From DATKBT01 sp035546295 (GTDB lineage: Bacteria; Acidobacteriota; Thermoanaerobaculia; Multivoradales; Multivoraceae), in assembly GCA_035546295.1 (NCBI GenBank), contig DATKBT010000167.1:1-64000 (forward strand): 64,000 bases of DNA, given 5' to 3'. Both the position numbers and the translations under genes were made by a program. The notes beneath the pieces were generated by a model. It saw only the letters and a program-made list of their open reading frames with translations, had not been told where the DNA came from and did no database searches. Shown piece by piece: positions 26,449 through 34,534 of the stretch (its first letter is position 1; each line of letters begins with the position of its first letter).

Positions 26449-26760
26449 GCCTCCCTCGCCGATGCCCAACGGCTGGCCCAGCTCCGAGTGCCGGAACTTC
26501 GCCATGATCTGGTGGCCGTTGTAGTCGAGCACCCGGGCGTCCTCGGTCTCGGCGAGGTCCTGGGCCACCCGAGCGAAGGCGTCGGGGTAGCGCTCGCGAA
26601 CCGTGTCGATCGCGATCTCGTACGCCAGGAATCGCGAGATTCCGCGCCAACGGAGCTGCTCGACGAGGCGCGGATCCCCGGGGCCAGGGTAGCTGGTGAG
26701 GATCAGCATCGGCCCGCTGCCACTGATGATCAGGAGCGCGTGGATCGGAGACTCGGACAT
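26446..26760 (-). CDS. Conserved-looking small protein of unknown function
   Basis: 104 residues, no signal peptide or membrane helix. The N-terminal third (HALLIISGSGPMLILTSYP) is hydrophobic beta, and the middle (ISRFLAYEIAIDTVRERY) is helical. The end (VLDYNGHQIMAKF) looks like a beta hairpin. No family is recognised. Support for it being real comes from an ATG at 26760, a composition that fits an alpha/beta domain, and a stop codon that carries a repeat seen only at ends of true genes here. Tandem 22-bp repeats lie just upstream. Confidence 0.65.
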   Translation of the reverse strand: MSESPIHALLIISGSGPMLILTSYPGPGDPRLVEQLRWRGISRFLAYEIAIDTVRERYPDAFARVAQDLAETEDARVLDYNGHQIMAKFRHSELGQPLGIGEGG

Positions 26761-26791
26761 CGGTGCGAGAACGAGTCTAGCAGCGCTCTGC

Positions 26792-26858
26792 GGCCGCTCG
26801 CACCGAGTGCGCAGGCCGCTCGCACCGAGTGCGCAGGCTCGCTCGCAACGAGTGCGCA
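26792..26858. repeat. Three tandem 22-23-bp units between divergent genes
   Basis: GGCCGCTCGCACCGAGTGCGCA occurs twice exactly (26792-26813 and 26814-26835). A third copy with two changes and one extra base follows (26836-26858). Each unit holds the near-palindrome GCTCGCACCGAGTGCGC, with one arm read as GCGCACTCGGTGCGAGC. The position, between the small unknown gene (minus) and eda (plus), suits an operator for both. Confidence 0.85.
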
Positions 26859-26942
26859 GGCCCGCCGGCCGCCGGAGTCACGGTGCTGCCGGTGATACAG
26901 TCCCCTCTTTCGCGCTCACGACCTCTCCCCCCGCCCGACTCC

Positions 26943-27599
26943 GTGCCCCAATCCTCCGAGCAGTCGACCAAGGCCGGCATCGCCGCGTCGGTTCACAGTC
27001 ATCCGGTGATGTCGGTGGTGCGTACCGAGACCACCGAGGAAGCCGGACGCCACGCACGGCTGTTTCGCTCCGGCGGCATCGAGCTGATCGAGATCACCTT
27101 CTCGGTCCCGGGAGCCACCGGACTGGTGCGCGAGCTGCTCTCGCAACGGAGCGGCGACGGGCCGCCCTTTATCGGGATGGGGACCGTGACCGACGGGGAG
27201 CGCGCGCGCCAGGCGGTCGCGGCGGGGGCGGAGTTCATCGTCTCTCCCAACGTCTCCGCGGCGGTCGCGGAAGTCGCTCTCGCCGCCGGCCGCTACCTGG
27301 TCCTCGGCGCGCTGTCGCCGACCGAGATCGTCACCGCGCGCGAGCTCGGCTCCGACCTGGTCAAGGTCTACCCGCTGCCGCCGGTCGGCGGCCCTCGCTA
27401 CCTGAGCACCGTGCGCCAGCCTCTGGGCGACATCCCGATGCTCGCGGGCGGCGGCTTCGAGGTCGACGAGATCCCCGCCTACCGCGCGGCCGGCGCCTCC
27501 GCGTTCGGCATCGGCGCGCCGCTCTTGGCCGACTCCGAGCAGGCCTCGCTGGCGCGCATCGCGCGGGCGCTGACGTTGGCCCGCGGCGGCGAGCCATGA
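26943..27599 (+). CDS. eda: KDPG/KHG aldolase
   Basis: 218 residues. A class I aldolase that splits 2-keto-3-deoxy-6-phosphogluconate to pyruvate and glyceraldehyde 3-phosphate (Entner-Doudoroff) and can also act on 4-hydroxy-2-oxoglutarate. The Schiff-base lysine is Lys141 in DLVKVYPLPP. The family motifs IEITF, GMGTVTDGERARQAVAAGAEFIVSP and PMLAGGG are present. The GTG at 26943 gives the family's normal length; GTG at 26892 and ATG at 26829 are open alternatives. First gene of a three-gene operon whose members overlap by four bases. A GATACAGT -10-like element lies near 26893-26900. Confidence 0.93.
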   Translation: MPQSSEQSTKAGIAASVHSHPVMSVVRTETTEEAGRHARLFRSGGIELIEITFSVPGATGLVRELLSQRSGDGPPFIGMGTVTDGERARQAVAAGAEFIVSPNVSAAVAEVALAAGRYLVLGALSPTEIVTARELGSDLVKVYPLPPVGGPRYLSTVRQPLGDIPMLAGGGFEVDEIPAYRAAGASAFGIGAPLLADSEQASLARIARALTLARGGEP

Positions 27600-28018
27600 C
27601 GCCGCGCTCGACGCCGCCGCTCCACGTGGTGTTCGACCCGACCCCCGAGATCTTCGCCAGCGACAATCATGGGACGTTCTCGTTCCCGCTGCGGGACGGC
27701 GGAAGGAGCCATCTCGAGACATCGAGCTACGACGAGCTCCGCCTGGTCGTTTCGCTCTGGCATCCTTCGGAGAAGCAGTCGATCGATCTCGACAGCGCCT
27801 ACGTCGAGCTGCGGGCATGCTTCGACCCGGAGCTCGAACACTGGACCAAGCTCGCCGAGATCGAGCCGGTGGTGCCGCCCTACAACAGCGGCGAGAGCTT
27901 CGACGGATGGATCGTTCTCCCGGTGCTGGGGGTCCGCATGGCCCTCAAGCTCCACGGCAGCGGGTTCGAAGCGCGCGCCCGCCTGCAACTGCGAGCCAGC
28001 GCCTACCTCGTCGGGTGA
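27596..28018 (+). CDS. Unknown protein coupled between eda and apgM
   Basis: 140 residues, ATG overlapping the eda stop (ATGA) and GTGA overlap with apgM at its end. It has no signal peptide or membrane helix. The sequence is rich in predicted beta strands with regularly spaced aromatics (SYDELRLVVSLWHPSE, SAYVELRACFDP, FDGWIVLPVLGVRMALKLHG), which suggests a jelly-roll or other beta-sandwich fold. No family is recognised. Tight coupling with two sugar-phosphate enzymes suggests a role in carbon metabolism or its control; this is inference only. Confidence 0.75.
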   Translation: MTPRSTPPLHVVFDPTPEIFASDNHGTFSFPLRDGGRSHLETSSYDELRLVVSLWHPSEKQSIDLDSAYVELRACFDPELEHWTKLAEIEPVVPPYNSGESFDGWIVLPVLGVRMALKLHGSGFEARARLQLRASAYLVG

Positions 28019-29265
28019 AGCCCGTGCAGCGGCTCCGTCTGCTCCAACAGCTCGCCCGGCCCAACGATCGGCGGATCGTCTTGCTGGTGCTCGACGGCGT
28101 CGGGGACCTGCGCACCGCGGAGCAGCCCTCGAGCGCGCTGGAGCAGGCGTCGACGCCCAACCTCGACGCACTGGCAGTCCGCTCGGCGCTCGGGCGCATC
28201 GTGCCGGTGGGCACGGGCATCACGCCGGGCAGCGGACCCGGTCACCTCGCGCTCTTCGGCTACGATCCGCTCGCGCCGGAGTGCGACATCGGACGCGGCA
28301 TCCTCGAGGCGCTGGGACTCGGGCTCGAGCTGCGCTCCGGAACGGTGGCGGCCCGCGGCAACTTCGCCACGGTCGACGCCGAGGGGAACCTCACCGACCG
28401 GCGCGCCGGTCGCATCCCCACCGAGGAGTGCGTGCGGCTCTGCTCGAAGCTGAGGGAGGCGCTCGCCGCCGACTCGGTCGAGGGCCTCGAGGTCGAGGTC
28501 CATCCGGGCGAGGGATACCGGTTCGTGCTCCTGCTGCGCGCGCCGGACGGTCGACGACTGGGCGCCTCGATCGCCGACACCGATCCGCAGGGCCTCGGAG
28601 TGCCGCCGCTCGAGCTGGCGGCAGAGGATCCGGAGGATGCGGACTCCGCCGAGACTGTGCGGCGGCTCCAGCCGGTGCTCGAAGTCCTGGGCGGCGCCCT
28701 CGCCGATGAGCCCCACGCCAACGCCGTCCTGCTGCGCGGTTTCTCGCTGCGGCCGACTCTGCCAACCTTCCACGAGCTCTACGGGCTGCGCTCCGGCGCC
28801 TTCGCCGGGTACCCGCTCTATCGCGGGGTGGCCTCGGTGTGCGGGATGCAGGTCGTCGAGTGCGGCAAGCGCATCGACGACCTGATCGACTGCGTCGAGC
28901 GGCGCTGGAGCGAGTTCGAGTACTTCTTCCTGCACGTCAAGCAGACCGACATGGCAGGCGAGGACGGCAACGCCGCCGCCAAGGTCGAGGTGCTCGAGGA
29001 GGTCGACCGCGCGCTGCCGCGCCTGCTCGAGCTGGCGCCGGACGTGCTCGCCATCACCGGCGACCACTCGACGCCGGCTCCGATGCGAGCACATAGCTGG
29101 CACCCCGTGCCCCTGCTGCTGCACTCGGCGGTGTGCTTCGTCGACGACACCGAGCGCTTCGACGAGCTCCAGGCGTGCCGGGGCGCTCTCGGCACGTTCC
29201 CGGCCGCCGAGCTGATGGGGCTCTTGCTCGCCAACGCCGGCAAGCTGCTGAAGTTCGGGGCGTAG
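28015..29265 (+). CDS. apgM: Cofactor-independent phosphoglycerate mutase (archaeal/ApgM type)
   Basis: 416 residues, GTG start in a four-base overlap with the preceding gene. It interconverts 3- and 2-phosphoglycerate. Alkaline-phosphatase-superfamily metal sites are visible: LVLDGVGDL at the N-terminus, TPNLDALA, GSGPGHLALFGYDP (nucleophile serine loop), RGNFATVD, HVKQTDMAGEDGN and ITGDHSTPAPMRAHSWHPVP. This is the short archaeal-type family rather than GpmI or the 2,3-bisphosphoglycerate-dependent enzyme. It links the eda branch to lower glycolysis. Confidence 0.93.
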   Translation: MKPVQRLRLLQQLARPNDRRIVLLVLDGVGDLRTAEQPSSALEQASTPNLDALAVRSALGRIVPVGTGITPGSGPGHLALFGYDPLAPECDIGRGILEALGLGLELRSGTVAARGNFATVDAEGNLTDRRAGRIPTEECVRLCSKLREALAADSVEGLEVEVHPGEGYRFVLLLRAPDGRRLGASIADTDPQGLGVPPLELAAEDPEDADSAETVRRLQPVLEVLGGALADEPHANAVLLRGFSLRPTLPTFHELYGLRSGAFAGYPLYRGVASVCGMQVVECGKRIDDLIDCVERRWSEFEYFFLHVKQTDMAGEDGNAAAKVEVLEEVDRALPRLLELAPDVLAITGDHSTPAPMRAHSWHPVPLLLHSAVCFVDDTERFDELQACRGALGTFPAAELMGLLLANAGKLLKFGA

Positions 29266-29464
29266 CGGCCGGACTTCGTGCCGGCCGGCTCGGTCGCGGC
29301 TCGCGGCCGCCCCCCTGGCCGGTCACGCCATCCTCCGAGTCGACGCCACGGCTCTGCGGCGAGCTCGTCGCTGGAGCCGACGGGCGGGGCGAGCTCCTGC
29401 CACGGAGCGATCATCGGCCGGCGGGACGACGGCCGCGGCCGTCCTCGGGGCTCGGTCGCGAGAC

Positions 29465-29992
29465 TCACCGGAAGCCGCGGCGGAGCTCGCGGCGGAACGT
29501 CTTGTAATTGTCGTCGCCGTGCAGCACGACGATGACGGTCTCGAGCTTGGTGCCGCCCTGCAAGTAGCGATGGACCTCGGTGAGCAGGATCCGCGCGCAA
29601 CGATCCAGAGGAAACCCCTTCGAGCCGGCCGAGATCGCCGGGATCGCGATCGACCGCAGGCCGTTGCGGTCGGCGAGAGCGAGCGCCGAGCGCACGGCGG
29701 ACGCCAGCTTGCGGTCCTCGTCCCCCTCTCCCGCGCGGGGCCCGACCGCATGGATCACCTGCTTGACCCGCAGCTTGCCGGCGCCGGTCATCACGGCGGT
29801 TCCCACCGGGGTGCCGCCGATCCGCTTGCACTCGCTCTGGATGCTCCGTCCTCCCTTCGAGAGGATCGATTTTCCGACGCCTCCCGAGAGCTTCAGGTCC
29901 GGACTCGCCGAATTGACGATCGCATCCACCTCGAGCTCGGTGATGTCCCCCTCGATGAGATCGAGGAGGGTGTCGTTCATCTTGACCGCCAC
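29465..29992 (-). CDS. Macro-domain protein (ADP-ribose / O-acetyl-ADP-ribose hydrolase type)
   Basis: 175 residues. Single macro domain: GDITELEVDAIVNSASPDL (with a serine where many have Asn-Ala-Ala-Asn), GGVGKSILSKGG, GTAVMTGAGKL, VIHAVGPR and IPAISAGSKGFPL. Such proteins bind ADP-ribose and often remove it from proteins or from O-acetyl-ADP-ribose. The GTG at 29992 is preferred over the ATG at 29980 because AAGGAGAGG lies six bases upstream. It is a single-gene unit convergent with apgM; the 199-base gap between them shows nothing clear. Confidence 0.9.
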   Translation of the reverse strand: MAVKMNDTLLDLIEGDITELEVDAIVNSASPDLKLSGGVGKSILSKGGRSIQSECKRIGGTPVGTAVMTGAGKLRVKQVIHAVGPRAGEGDEDRKLASAVRSALALADRNGLRSIAIPAISAGSKGFPLDRCARILLTEVHRYLQGGTKLETVIVVLHGDDNYKTFRRELRRGFR

Positions 29993-30328
29993 CTGATTCC
30001 TCTCCTTGCTTTCAACCCTCGCCGGCCATGATCGAGCTGTCGGCGGCGGCCGTGTCGTGAGGCCGCCTCCAGGAGCGGCATCCTCGGAGCCCTCGGCCCG
30101 CGAACGACCGTTCCGACATCTGGATGATCGAGCCGCCGGAGGCGCAAACCTGTCCTTCGGACACTCAGGATCGATGCCCCGATCGGGGCATTCTATCCCA
30201 CCAAACCTCATCCAGGAGTCGGTTCCCAGGGAGTCGGCCCGCTCCGTCTCCCCTGGCCGCGCAGGCGCACGGCACTCCCTCGGCGCTCGCAGCGGGCGTG
30301 CTCGGAGGCTGGTGTACACTGCGCCGCC
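29993..30328. other. Divergent intergenic region macro gene / argS
   Basis: No gene is supported. It holds an 18-bp perfect palindrome (30174-30191). On the minus strand, TAGAAT at 30190-30195 resembles a -10 box for the macro gene, with a weak -35. On the plus strand, TACACT at 30315-30320 lies eight bases before the argS ATG. Confidence 0.6.
30174..30191. promoter_or_regulatory. 18-bp perfect palindrome, candidate operator
   Basis: ATGCCCCGATCGGGGCAT is fully self-complementary. It abuts the TAGAAT -10-like element of the minus strand, so a dimeric repressor bound there would block transcription of the macro-domain gene. No regulator gene is adjacent. Confidence 0.5.
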
Positions 30329-32296
30329 ATGCTCCGCGAGCTCAAGCGCGATCTGCAGGCGCGGATCTCGGCCCTGCTTCGGGCGCGCTTCTCGATCGAG
30401 CACGATGCGGTGATGGAGGTGCCCCCTCGGCGCGAGCTCGGCGATCTCGCCTCGCCAGTGGCCCTGCATCTGGCGCGCGAGCTGAAGCGAAAGCCGCGCG
30501 ACATCGCCGAGGCGCTCGCCGGCGAGCTGGAGCTGCCCGCGCTGGTCGAACGGCTGTCGGTCGAGGGACCGGGCTACCTCAACTTCTTCCTGGACCGGCG
30601 CACGGCGGCCGCCCACCTGCTCGACGCCGAGCCCATCGCGGCGCTCGATCCGCCCGCGCTCGACGGGAAAGCCGCCGGCAAGGTGATCGTCGAGCACACC
30701 AACATCAACCCGAACAAGGCGGCCCACATCGGGCACCTGCGCAACGCCGTCCTCGGTGACATCCTGGTGCGCAGCTATCGGGCGCTCGGCTATCTCACCG
30801 AGGTCCAGAACTACATCGACGACACGGGCGTGCAGCTCGCGGACGTCGTCGTCGGATTCTGCGATCTGCGCGGCGAGACGGCCGCCGAGGTCGCTGCCCA
30901 TCCCGACCCGTTCGACTACCTGTGCTGGGACCTCTACAGCGAGGTCGGGCGCTGGTACGAGCAGGACTCCGCGCGCCTCGAGCGCCGCCGCGCGACCCTG
31001 CACGAGCTCGAATCCGGGGAGGGCGATCGCGCCGCGCTCGGACGTCTGGTCGCGCGCCGGATCGTCGGCCGTCACCTTTGCACCATGGCGCGGCTGGGGG
31101 TCGGCTACGACCTGCTGACCCGGGAGAGTGAGATCCTCCGGCTGGAGTTCTTCCGGACGGCCTTCGAGAAGCTGCACGAGCGAGGCGCGATCCGTCTGGA
31201 GGCGGAGGGCAAGAACCGCGGCTGCTGGGTGATGCCGCTCTCGGAGAGCGAGGAGTTCCAGGGTCTGGAGGATCCCGACAAGGTGATCGTCCGTTCCGAC
31301 GGGACGGTCACCTACGTCGGCAAGGACATCGCCTACCAGCTCTGGAAGTTCGCGCTGCTGGGGCGAGACTTCGAGTACCGGCGGTTCGAGGGCTGGCCGG
31401 CATTGTGGGAGACGGGCCCTGCGGAGGACGCTGAGGTCGGAGGCGGCCCAGGGGGAGGCGGGCCGCCGCCGTTCGGGGGCGGATCGTTGGTGGTCAACGT
31501 GATCGACGCCCGGCAGAGCTACCTCCAGAAGATCGTGCGTGCCGGCCTCGAGGCGCTCGGGCACGAGGACGAGGCGCGACGGTCGGTCCATTTCGCCTAC
31601 GAGATGGTCTCGCTCTCGCCTCAGACCGCGCGGGTGCTGGGCTACCTGGGCGAAGAGTCCGAGGACCAGCGGCTGGAGATGTCCGGGCGCAAGGGCATCG
31701 GAGTCAAGGCCGACGACCTGCTCGATCGGCTCGAGGCCAAGAGCCGCGAGGAGATCGTGAAGCGCAACCGCGATCTCGAGGGCGAGGAGCTCGATCGCCT
31801 CGCGCGCCAGATCGCCACCGCCGCCGTGCGCTACTTCATGGTGCGTGCCACCACCACCCGGGTCATCGCCTTCGACCTCGACGAGGCGCTCAGCTTCGAG
31901 GGGGACTCCGGCCCCTACCTCCAGTACTCGCTGGTGCGGGCGAAGAACATCCTTCGCCGGCTCGACGAGGCCGGATTGGCCATCGCTCCCGACCCCGACC
32001 TGGTGCGCGCCGCCGACCCCGCCCGGTGGTCAGACGACCTGTGGGACCTCGTCTTCACCGGCGCCCAGGCGGAGCAGGTGGTGGCCAAGGCGGCCGAGAC
32101 GCTCGAGCTCTCGCTGATCGCGCGCTGTGCCGTCGACCTCGCCCAGAAGTTCCACGCCGTCTACCACAAGCACCCCATCCTCCAGGAGGAGGACGTCGAG
32201 CTGCGCGCGGTGCGCCTTGTCGCACTGCACGTCTTCCGCCGCTCGCTGAGGGCGATCTGCGAGCTGATCGGCGTCGAAGAGCCCGACCGGATGTAG
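30329..32296 (+). CDS. argS: Arginyl-tRNA synthetase
   Basis: 655 residues, class I synthetase that charges tRNA-Arg. The HIGH motif is at residues 133-136 in NPNKAAHIGHLRN. The second signature is MSGRKGIGVKADDLL, a KMSKS-less form common in ArgRS. The anticodon-binding helical domain ends with the usual short Arg-Met tail (PDRM). A glycine/proline-rich insert of about 25 residues (about 363-388, GGGPGGGG, PPPFGGG) interrupts the catalytic domain before VVNVIDARQSYLQ. Its stop codon carries repeat copy C. Confidence 0.95.
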   Translation: MLRELKRDLQARISALLRARFSIEHDAVMEVPPRRELGDLASPVALHLARELKRKPRDIAEALAGELELPALVERLSVEGPGYLNFFLDRRTAAAHLLDAEPIAALDPPALDGKAAGKVIVEHTNINPNKAAHIGHLRNAVLGDILVRSYRALGYLTEVQNYIDDTGVQLADVVVGFCDLRGETAAEVAAHPDPFDYLCWDLYSEVGRWYEQDSARLERRRATLHELESGEGDRAALGRLVARRIVGRHLCTMARLGVGYDLLTRESEILRLEFFRTAFEKLHERGAIRLEAEGKNRGCWVMPLSESEEFQGLEDPDKVIVRSDGTVTYVGKDIAYQLWKFALLGRDFEYRRFEGWPALWETGPAEDAEVGGGPGGGGPPPFGGGSLVVNVIDARQSYLQKIVRAGLEALGHEDEARRSVHFAYEMVSLSPQTARVLGYLGEESEDQRLEMSGRKGIGVKADDLLDRLEAKSREEIVKRNRDLEGEELDRLARQIATAAVRYFMVRATTTRVIAFDLDEALSFEGDSGPYLQYSLVRAKNILRRLDEAGLAIAPDPDLVRAADPARWSDDLWDLVFTGAQAEQVVAKAAETLELSLIARCAVDLAQKFHAVYHKHPILQEEDVELRAVRLVALHVFRRSLRAICELIGVEEPDRM

Positions 32297-32414
32297 GTCG
32301 CCTCCGAATGTGCTGGGTAGCACATTCTCCGGCTAGATTCTTTCGCGGCTCCAAGCGCCTTCGGCGCGTCGCCGCGGACAGCCGTAGAACCGGGTGGCCA
32401 ATACCCGGACAACC
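32294..32414 (+). repeat. Stop-anchored structured repeat, copy C (short form, altered stem)
   Basis: It begins at the TAG stop of argS and has argS orientation. Module 1 is CCTCC-GAATGTGCT-GGGT-AGCACATTC-TCC-GGCTAG. The stem sequence is entirely different from copies A, B and D (GATCTGCT) yet pairs perfectly, and the inner GCGCGC stem is missing. Module 2 (CGCGGCTCCAAGCGCCTTCGGCGCGTCGCCGCGGACAGCCGTAGAA) is nearly identical to the others. Its end forms CCGGGT-GGCCAAT-ACCCGG, then ACAACC. It reaches the stop codon of the convergent E1 gene. Confidence 0.85.
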
Positions 32415-32416
32415 TC

Positions 32417-34534
32417 CTAGTACGCCAGGAGGTCCTCGGCGACCTCCGCGACCCGCTGCGCGCTCGGCAGCAGCTCCTGCTCCAGGCTCTTGACGAAGGG
32501 GACCGGAAGGTCGGGGTAGGCGACGCGACGAACCGGCGCATCGAGCCAGGCGAACGCCCTCTCCGCGACCACCGCGGCGACCTCCGCGCCGAAGCCGGCC
32601 GTCGCCTGGGCCTCGTGCACGACGATCACCCGGCCGGTCTTGCGCACCGAGTCGAGGACGGTCTCGGCGTCGAAAGGGACCAGGGTGCGCAGGTCGACGA
32701 CCTCGGCATCGGCCCCGCGCGAAGCCAGCAGGTCGGCGGCCTCGTTGCAGGTCCAGGTCGTGGCGCCGTAGCCGACCAGCGTCACCGTGTTCCCCTCGCG
32801 CAGCACGCGCGAGCTGCCGAGCGGCTCCTCCTCGCCGGCCGGGATCGGCCCGCCGAGGCGCCCCTTGATCCTCCGGTAGAGGTACTTGTGCTCGCAGAAG
32901 ACGACCGGGTTGGGATCGCGGATCGCGGCCACCAGCAGGTCGTGGGCATCCTCCGCGGTCGCCGGACAGACGACCTTGAGCCCGGCGGTGTGGGCGAACC
33001 AGGCCTCCGGGTTCTGCGAATGGAAGGCGCCAGCGCCGACCCTCCCGCCCGAAGGCAGCCGGATCACCAGCGGGCAGGCCTGCTCGAAGCGGTAGTAGAG
33101 CTTGGCGGCGACGTTGACGATCTGGTTGAAGGCGCAGGAGACGAAGTCCGCGAACTGCATCTCGATCACGGGGCGATAGCCGAGCAGCGCGGCGCCCACC
33201 GCCAGCCCGATCGTGCCGCTCTCCGAGATCGGTGTGTCGAGGACGCGGTGCGGCCAGCGCGCGTGAAACCCGCGGGTGACGCGGAACGCCCCCTCGAAGG
33301 CGGCGATGTCCTGCCCCAGGAGGATCACGGAGGGATCGCGCTCGAGCTCCTCGAGCAGCGCGCGGTGGACCGCATCGACGTAGCTGAGCTCCTCACGCCG
33401 GGGAGCGCTCGTCGCCCGCCCTCCGCGCCACGCAGCCGTGACCGGAGCGAAGGCGGGACGCCGCGCCACCGCCGCCGCGGGCGCCGCCGCCGTCAGGCCG
33501 TAGTCGACGGCGTCCTCGACCAGCTCGGCGATCCTGGCGTCGAGCCGCGCGCGCGTCGAAGGGTCGAGGGCGCGGTCGCGCTCGAGCCGCTCGGCGTAGG
33601 CAGGCACCGGATCCTCGTCGAGGTAGCCCTCGAGCTCGGTGCGCGGCACCACCTTGAGCGAGTCGTCGCCCTCGGCGTGACCGCGCATGCGGCCGACCAT
33701 CGCCTCGACCAGGAACGGGCCGCGACCTGACCGCACGTGCGCGGCCGCGCGCTCGAGCAGGCTCTCCACCGCGTCGGCATCGTTGCCGTCGACGGTCGCC
33801 GCCTCGATCCCGTAGCCGACGCCGCGGTCCGAGAGGCGGGCGGCCGCGTACTGCGCGGCCGCGGGGGTGGAGAAGGCGTAGCGGTTGTTCTCGATGACCA
33901 GGATCAGCGGCAGGCGCCAGACCGCCGCGAGGTTCAGCCCCTCGTGGAAGTCGCCGGTCGAAGTCCCGCCTTCGCCGATGAAGTTGATCGCCAGCCTCGG
34001 CGGCTCCTGCTCACCCCGCGAGAGGGCGAAGGCACAGCCGGCGGCGACCGGGATCATCGAGCCGAGATGGCTGATCATTCCGACGTGGGCGAGCCCACTC
34101 TCGCGGTGGAAGTAGCCGTAGTGGAACGAGCGCTCGATCCCCTGGCTGAACCCCTCCCCCTTGCCCAGGAGCTGGCAGCAGAGCCGCCGCAGCAGGTCGC
34201 GGGGCTCGGGCCTCGAGGGGGGCAGCGAGCGAATCGCATCGAAGCCGAAGCCCGGGAAGGTCCGCTCGGGATCGAGGTAATAGCCGAGAATCGCCGCCAG
34301 GTCCCGGTGCAGGCTGCACAGCACGTCCCCCGGCTCGAGCAACAGGCCCGCCGGCGCGGTGGTCGCTTCGTTGCCGATCGCGCTGTACCACTTGGCGACG
34401 CGGCCGCCGAGCCGGAGCGACTCGAAGCGGGCATCGAGCTCCCGCGAGAGCTTCATCACGGCGTATCGGAGCTGGCGCCGCAGATCCTCCGCCGCAAGGC
34501 TCTGCGGCGCGCTCGCTCGGTCCGGGGCGGTCAC
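32417..34534 (-). CDS. Fused 2-oxoacid dehydrogenase E1 (alpha-beta)
   Basis: 705 residues combining both E1 subunits. The alpha part (about 1-350) has the thiamine diphosphate motif from GEGG (residue 188) to IENN (about 217), plus GNEA and HRDLA. The beta part (from about 375) has SYVDAVHRALLEEL, GQDIAAFEGAFRVT, DTPISESGTIGLAVG and the C-terminal transketolase domain with VGYGATTWT. It decarboxylates branched-chain 2-oxoacids or pyruvate and feeds lipoyl-E2. Substrate cannot be fixed from sequence; the pattern resembles the branched-chain type. No E2 or E3 gene is in the window. The GTG start overlaps the kinase stop (GTGA). Confidence 0.9.
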   Translation of the reverse strand: MTAPDRASAPQSLAAEDLRRQLRYAVMKLSRELDARFESLRLGGRVAKWYSAIGNEATTAPAGLLLEPGDVLCSLHRDLAAILGYYLDPERTFPGFGFDAIRSLPPSRPEPRDLLRRLCCQLLGKGEGFSQGIERSFHYGYFHRESGLAHVGMISHLGSMIPVAAGCAFALSRGEQEPPRLAINFIGEGGTSTGDFHEGLNLAAVWRLPLILVIENNRYAFSTPAAAQYAAARLSDRGVGYGIEAATVDGNDADAVESLLERAAAHVRSGRGPFLVEAMVGRMRGHAEGDDSLKVVPRTELEGYLDEDPVPAYAERLERDRALDPSTRARLDARIAELVEDAVDYGLTAAAPAAAVARRPAFAPVTAAWRGGRATSAPRREELSYVDAVHRALLEELERDPSVILLGQDIAAFEGAFRVTRGFHARWPHRVLDTPISESGTIGLAVGAALLGYRPVIEMQFADFVSCAFNQIVNVAAKLYYRFEQACPLVIRLPSGGRVGAGAFHSQNPEAWFAHTAGLKVVCPATAEDAHDLLVAAIRDPNPVVFCEHKYLYRRIKGRLGGPIPAGEEEPLGSSRVLREGNTVTLVGYGATTWTCNEAADLLASRGADAEVVDLRTLVPFDAETVLDSVRKTGRVIVVHEAQATAGFGAEVAAVVAERAFAWLDAPVRRVAYPDLPVPFVKSLEQELLPSAQRVAEVAEDLLAY

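Noticed and set aside
31670..31720. Loss of the KMSKS motif in ArgRS as a sign of inactivation
   Set aside because: Many active ArgRS enzymes lack canonical KMSKS; HIGH and the rest of the fold are intact.
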